Source: UBA6136 sp044378425
GTDB lineage: Bacteria; Pseudomonadota; Gammaproteobacteria; Methylococcales; Methylococcaceae
Direction: 5' to 3'
NCBI GenBank assembly: GCA_044378425.1
Contig: JBILXN010000152.1
Coordinates: 1-6,092 of the forward strand
DNA length: 6,092 bases
Positions 5,173 through 6,092 of the stretch are shown piece after piece. Every line of letters begins with the position of its first letter. Positions within the stretch are counted from its first letter, which is position 1. Position numbers and translations under genes: made by a program. The notes under the pieces are model-generated. The model was not told the DNA's origin. It made no database searches and saw only the letters and a list, made by a program, of their open reading frames with translations.

Positions 5173-5745
5173 ATGCAAGATTACGAAGACGATTTACTTG
5201 ACGAAGAAACGTATCGCGGACCCAGCAAGAGCAGCCTCAAACGCAACAGTCACGCGATGCAGGATCTCGGACAGGAGCTCATGGGCTTGTCCGGTGAGAA
5301 ACTGAAGCAGCTCGACCTGGCCCCTGAGTTGCTGGAAGCTGTCCTGGTGGGCCGCTCAATAACCGCCCATGGCGGGCTTAAGCGTCAGCGGAAGTTTATC
5401 GGCAAGTTACTCAGGCATACCGAGATCGAGCCGATTCAAGTGAAATTGCTGGAGCTCAAAGGGCAGGGCGTGACGTTGGTGCGGTTCCAGCATCAGTGTG
5501 AGCGTTGGCGCGACCGGCTACTATCCGAGGGCGATGCTGCCGTCAACGTCTTTATCGGCGAGCATCCCGAGGCCGAGAGACAGAAACTGCGCCAGTTGGT
5601 CCGGGAGGCTTTGGCCGAGCGCGATGCCGCGAAACCCCCGCGGGCGGCGCGGTTGATGTTCAAGTATCTCAAAGAGATCCTGGCACCAATCACAGACGAC
5701 TCCGAGGCTTACACCGACTGTGACCCCGAAGCCGACGAGGATTAA
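5173..5745 (+). CDS. darP: Ribosome biogenesis factor DarP (YjgA, DUF615)
   Basis: This 190-residue protein matches the DarP/YjgA family, which acts in late assembly of the 50S ribosomal subunit. Family landmarks: an acidic N-terminus (DYEDDLLDEETY), the segment SKSSLKRNSHAMQDLGQELM (18-37), the basic GGLKRQRKFIGKLLRHTEIE (67-86), a helical middle (QCERWRDRLL) and the C-terminal KPPRAARLMFKYLKEI. Compared with E. coli YjgA, the length is similar and the C-terminal tail is acidic (DDSEAYTDCDPEADED). The ATG at 5173 is the only sensible start: an in-frame TGA lies at 5152-5154 and the next Met is residue 29. No Shine-Dalgarno is present. The 190-bp region before it (4982-5172) holds no convincing gene. 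The gene converges with sufT across 31 bp holding only a 4-bp hairpin (CGGC-AAT-GCCG), too weak to call a terminator. Confidence 0.93.
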   Translation: MQDYEDDLLDEETYRGPSKSSLKRNSHAMQDLGQELMGLSGEKLKQLDLAPELLEAVLVGRSITAHGGLKRQRKFIGKLLRHTEIEPIQVKLLELKGQGVTLVRFQHQCERWRDRLLSEGDAAVNVFIGEHPEAERQKLRQLVREALAERDAAKPPRAARLMFKYLKEILAPITDDSEAYTDCDPEADED

Positions 5746-5776
5746 CCCGGCAATGCCGAAGCAAAGGCAGTCCGGA

Positions 5777-6092
5777 TCAGATCATACCTAGCTGTAACTG
5801 CGCTACTTCCGACATCCTGTCGCGTGACCAAGGCGGGTCGAATACGACTTCCACCCGGACAGTGTTCACGCCAGGCAGATTTCTGACCGCTGCCTCGGCA
5901 TCAAACTGCAGCACGGGTCCCATGCCGCAACCCGGCGCGGTGAGCGTCATGATGATGTGAACATCATTGGATTCGGTATTCACCGGCTTTACGCCGCAGT
6001 GATAGATCAGCCCTAACTCGACGATATTGACCGGAATTTCGGGGTCGTAGATCGTCCGCAATACCTCCCACACGTTTTTCTCAACAGTCTCG
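5777..6092 (-). CDS. sufT: SufT/MIP18-family (DUF59) Fe-S cluster assembly protein, 5' partial
   Basis: The C-terminal 105 residues are present and the frame runs off the right edge. Visible are ETVEKNVWEVLRTI, then the MIP18 signature YDPEIPVNIVELGLIY (fragment 15-30). TLTAPGCGMG follows, with the conserved cysteine (fragment C55) of the family, and the end is VEVVFDPPWSRDRMSEVAQL plus QLGMI. MIP18/DUF59 proteins help mature or deliver iron-sulfur clusters. The ETVEKNVWE segment before DPEIP is typical of SufT rather than of short PaaD or single-domain DUF59 proteins, so an N-terminal domain of about 60-80 residues should lie to the right, outside the window. A GTG at 6071-6073 could be mistaken for the start, but similarity continues past it. 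It is probably the last gene of a suf operon, judged from the family's usual setting rather than from genes seen here. Confidence 0.85.
   Translation of the reverse strand, partial: ETVEKNVWEVLRTIYDPEIPVNIVELGLIYHCGVKPVNTESNDVHIIMTLTAPGCGMGPVLQFDAEAAVRNLPGVNTVRVEVVFDPPWSRDRMSEVAQLQLGMI

Noticed and set aside
4910..5173. Minus-strand frame containing MADKTDSEQT after a GGGGGA stretch
   Set aside because: The putative site is too close to the ATG, the frame runs antisense into ratA, and no family resemblance is seen.
5746..5776. Bidirectional terminator between convergent darP and sufT
   Set aside because: Only a 4-bp CGGC/GCCG stem is visible and there is no T-run on either strand, though the convergent layout would call for one.

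Overview
The window looks like a chromosomal piece of a gammaproteobacterium. RatA (YfjG/Coq10-like), DarP (YjgA), a Zur-type Fur repressor and a SufT/MIP18 protein all resemble gammaproteobacterial versions. The genus cannot be fixed from sequence alone. It may be an environmental, possibly sulfur- or light-associated lineage, but that is inference.

Left part (1-1440) is a decayed integration locus. A minus-strand IS256-family insertion sequence keeps its right terminal inverted repeat (about 70-95) and most of its transposase. The transposase has one Trp-to-TGA stop (709-711), and its N-terminal ~90 codons and the other IS end are gone. At about 1041-1044 the IS sequence is joined directly to the C-terminal end of a plus-strand tyrosine recombinase. 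That remnant has an internal TAA and has lost catalytic residues. About 105 bp further on is the 3' end of a minus-strand tRNA-Arg(CCT) gene, a typical island attachment site. This reads as the scar of an integrative element at tRNA-Arg that was later hit by an IS and a deletion.

Middle part (1632-4471), all plus strand. A zinc-uptake-regulator-like gene (zur) stands alone, followed by a probable three-gene operon: an NDH-2/AIF-like FAD oxidoreductase, an SRPBCC (START-like) ligand-binding protein, and a short LOV blue-light photoreceptor with an intact flavin-binding and photoactive-cysteine motif but no effector domain. The stop of the first gene lies 65 nt before the preferred start of the second, and 13 nt separate the second and third. 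This is the most interesting unit in the window: a photoreceptor packaged with a flavoprotein and a hydrophobic-ligand-binding protein.

Right part (4532-6092) is housekeeping. ratA is plus strand and lacks its usual ratB/rnfH and smpB neighbours. It is followed by darP (ribosome assembly), which has no visible Shine-Dalgarno and a candidate sigma70 promoter ending almost at its ATG. A convergent sufT-like gene, probably the end of a suf operon, is cut by the window edge. No CRISPR array, rRNA, origin or recognised defence system was seen.
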